Position numbers and translations under genes: made by a program | The notes under the pieces: generated by a model | Told to the model about the DNA's origin: nothing | Database searches by the model: none | Seen by the model: the letters and a program-made list of their open reading frames with translations, nothing else | Assembly (NCBI GenBank): GCA_012026675.1 | Contig: VEPA01000192.1 | Location: forward strand, 1-32,598 | Length of the DNA: 32,598 bases | Reading direction: 5' to 3' | From: Betaproteobacteria bacterium | Lineage (GTDB): Bacteria > Pseudomonadota > Gammaproteobacteria > Burkholderiales > Rhodocyclaceae | Part shown: positions 31,095 to 32,598 of the stretch, piece by piece | Position numbering within the stretch: the stretch's first letter is position 1 | Layout: each line of letters begins with the position of its first letter

Positions 31095-31113
31095 TTGCGA
31101 TCAAGCATCGCAA
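31095..31113. promoter_or_regulatory. Palindromic candidate enhancer site
   Basis: TTGCGAT (31095-31101), CAAGC and ATCGCAA (31107-31113) form a perfect 7-bp inverted repeat. It lies about 75 bases upstream of the predicted sigma-54 start site, where enhancer-binding proteins commonly bind. The rest of the gap 30859-31152 shows no gene. Confidence 0.5.
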
Positions 31114-31152
31114 ACAATTGAAAATCATGTGAATAATCTTTCCAACCGAATG

Positions 31153-31169
31153 TTGGCACAAGCATTGCT
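31153..31169 (+). promoter_or_regulatory. Sigma-54 promoter of the receiver gene pair
   Basis: TTGGCACAAGCATTGCT matches the -24/-12 consensus (TTGGCAC-N5-TTGCW), with ten bases between the GG and GC elements. Transcription would start near 31180, and a GAGGTGGG ribosome binding site lies just before the ATG at 31210. Sigma-54 promoters need an ATP-dependent activator, not visible in the window. Confidence 0.75.
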
Positions 31170-31209
31170 CGTTGAAGGGCAAGCAAGAGAAAAACAAGAG
31201 GTGGGAAAA

Positions 31210-31638
31210 ATGAATGCAAAAGCCAAAGTTCTGGTCGTCGATGATGAAGAGGTCGTAAGACGTGCCTACATCAGAACGCTATCGGGCGAGAGTTGCAGTG
31301 TCGAAGAGGCCTGGAACGGCAGCGAAGCACTGCTGGCGATGGAAAAGCAGCCGTTCGACCTCGTCCTGCTCGATCAGCGCATGCCCGGAATCGACGGCAT
31401 GGCGGTGCTCAAGACCATCAAGGAAAACTGGCCCGAGAGCGAAGTGATCATGATCACCGGTTACCCGGCGATCGAGGCCGCAAAGCAGGCCGTGGCGCTG
31501 GGCGCCAATGACTACCTGGCAAAGCCGGTAGGACCCGACGAGGTCATCAACGCCGCAAACGCTGCCGTAATGCACAAGAAGTGGGCATTGCACGGCGACC
31601 GGAAAGACGGAATCAATCTGGGACGATCTGCCGCTTGA
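31210..31638 (+). CDS. Single-domain response regulator (receiver only)
   Basis: This 142-residue protein is a stand-alone receiver. Conserved residues are present: VVDDE acidic pocket, phosphoacceptor aspartate in LVLLDQRMPG, threonine in MITGY and lysine in LAKPV. There is no output domain; a 25-residue tail follows the receiver. The open frame begins at 31129, but that start overlaps the sigma-54 promoter, so the ATG at 31210 with GAGGTGGG is used. It is followed after 33 bases by a second receiver gene, so a phosphorelay or shared kinase is likely. Confidence 0.9.
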   Translation: MNAKAKVLVVDDEEVVRRAYIRTLSGESCSVEEAWNGSEALLAMEKQPFDLVLLDQRMPGIDGMAVLKTIKENWPESEVIMITGYPAIEAAKQAVALGANDYLAKPVGPDEVINAANAAVMHKKWALHGDRKDGINLGRSAA

Positions 31639-31671
31639 GCAAACCGGACCAACGACATTAAGGAGAACATC

Positions 31672-32517
31672 ATGAGCGCATTACTTCACAAAGTGTTGGT
31701 CGTAGATGACGACCCGGTGGTTGGAAAGAGTTTCAACCGTGTTCTTTCGCAAAAGGGCTATGTGGTGATAACCGCCGCCAACGCCCAGGAAGCGCTGAGC
31801 AAGGTGCAGGAAGGCGAGTACGACGTCGTCTTCACGGACATCAAGATGCCCGGCATGAACGGCATCGAACTGACCGCGCGCCTCCGGATCGAGCGCCCCT
31901 GGACACCTGTGGTGATCGTGACTGGGTACGGCTCCAAGGCCCATCAGGATCAGGCCGCGGCCGCAGGCGTGTCGTCCTTTCTGCAAAAGCCCCTGTCGCC
32001 GGAAATGATCGAGGAAAGCCTAACCAAGGCCTTGCTCGAGTCCGTTCCAGCGGTTCTTCCGGGCCTCGAGGAAGCTGCCGCGCCGGACGCCGTCGAACAC
32101 GAAAGTTCGCTGAAGAAAATCGGCCTTTTCATGGCGGCGCCCTTCGTCGGCCTGGCCTACGCCGTGGCACTGCCTTTCGCCGGGCTGGGTGCGCTGGCCT
32201 ACGTGGGAATCAGGGCGTTTGCGAAGTCTTCGGCGCCCGCAAGGCTGCTGGCCTTCGCCAAGAATGCCGCGCTGTTCTTTGCCGCGCCCTTCCTCGGACT
32301 GGCCTACGCACTCCTGCTTCCGGTCGTCGGTACCGGAGCCCTGGCCTGGATGGGAATCAAGGCATTGCGGCGCAACGCAGCAGTGATGAGAGTAGTCTCG
32401 TTCATCGGCGCACCCTTCGTCGGCCTGGCCTTCATACTCGCCCTCCCGTTCGCAGGCTCGGCAGCGATGGTCTGGATCGCGGTGCGCGCAGTGATCGGGA
32501 AAGTTCGAACCGGCTGA
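31672..32517 (+). CDS. Receiver domain fused to three hydrophobic repeats
   Basis: This 281-residue protein has a canonical receiver (about 7-120: VVDDD, phosphoacceptor in VFTDIKMPG, threonine in IVTGYG, lysine in LQKPLS). A linker (about 121-147) leads to three related hydrophobic units beginning APFVGLAY (near 156), APFLGLAY (near 206) and APFVGLAF (near 248). Each continues with a proline-glycine-containing turn (LPFAG, LPVVG, LPFAG) and a second hydrophobic stretch, then a basic segment. The units look like membrane hairpins. No DNA-binding or enzymatic output is present. AAGGAG precedes the ATG. It appears to be a membrane-associated phosphoreceiver of unknown output; I know no named family for it. 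Confidence 0.85.
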   Translation: MSALLHKVLVVDDDPVVGKSFNRVLSQKGYVVITAANAQEALSKVQEGEYDVVFTDIKMPGMNGIELTARLRIERPWTPVVIVTGYGSKAHQDQAAAAGVSSFLQKPLSPEMIEESLTKALLESVPAVLPGLEEAAAPDAVEHESSLKKIGLFMAAPFVGLAYAVALPFAGLGALAYVGIRAFAKSSAPARLLAFAKNAALFFAAPFLGLAYALLLPVVGTGALAWMGIKALRRNAAVMRVVSFIGAPFVGLAFILALPFAGSAAMVWIAVRAVIGKVRTG

Positions 32518-32598
32518 TGCACATGGCAACACAGTAGCGCCCGACTCCGGTAGCGTCATCCGCCGGGATCCGGCAGGCGCCCAAGGGCAAATAAGACC

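Noticed and set aside
32562-32574. GCCGG-GAT-CCGGC hairpin near the window end as a terminator
   Set aside because: Five-base stem and no T-run; insufficient support.

Overview
The window looks like a chromosomal segment from a GC-rich betaproteobacterium, most likely a Rhodocyclales or Nitrosomonadales relative. This is inferred from the block hemW-rdgB-rph, yicC, gmk-rpoZ-spoT and a DUF3460 gene, and from the respiratory genes around it. No RNA gene, CRISPR array, transposase or complete mobile element was recognised.

Layout. 1-3.0 kb (+): trmB, a membrane diguanylate cyclase with an intact I-site, and nnrS (nitric-oxide-related membrane protein), tightly packed. 3.2-5.7 kb (-): a 308-residue membrane protein of unknown function, an MlaF-type ABC ATPase, and a Tat-exported intradiol dioxygenase translationally coupled to it. 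5.7-7.2 kb: a small disrupted region holding a 3' remnant of a second hemW copy and a lipoprotein solute-binding gene with its own strong promoter. 7.2-11.6 kb (-): Ser/Thr kinase, PP2C phosphatase, rph, rdgB and hemW, each overlapping the next by four bases. 11.7-12.6 kb (+): yicC.

12.6-21.2 kb: an apparent insertion between yicC and gmk-rpoZ-spoT. It has a tiny Tat-signal-like ORF and a hemerythrin on the plus strand. Facing them is a ten-gene minus-strand run: DUF2946, Crp/Fnr-type regulator, PCu(A)C copper chaperone, second DUF2946, TonB-dependent receptor, Asp-box (sialidase-like) protein, thioredoxin-like protein, tonB, exbB, exbD. It reads as a self-contained outer-membrane import system with its own energiser and regulator; copper is the best-supported cargo. 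Two TTGA-N6-TCAA (FNR-type) sites lie at the two ends of the insertion, and the local regulator has an FNR-type recognition helix.

21.3-24.6 kb (+): gmk, rpoZ, spoT, DUF3460. 24.7-29.2 kb (-): a GSU2403-type nucleotidyltransferase-fold protein, then an MtrB/PioB-type porin and a DmsE/MtrA-type decaheme cytochrome, forming a transmembrane electron conduit without a visible outer-surface cytochrome. 29.7-32.5 kb: an OmpR-type regulator with a degenerate receiver, a monoheme cytochrome c, and a two-gene signalling pair behind a near-consensus sigma-54 promoter. The second gene of that pair is a receiver domain fused to three copies of a hydrophobic repeat. That architecture, with its promoter and upstream palindrome, is the most unusual signal here.
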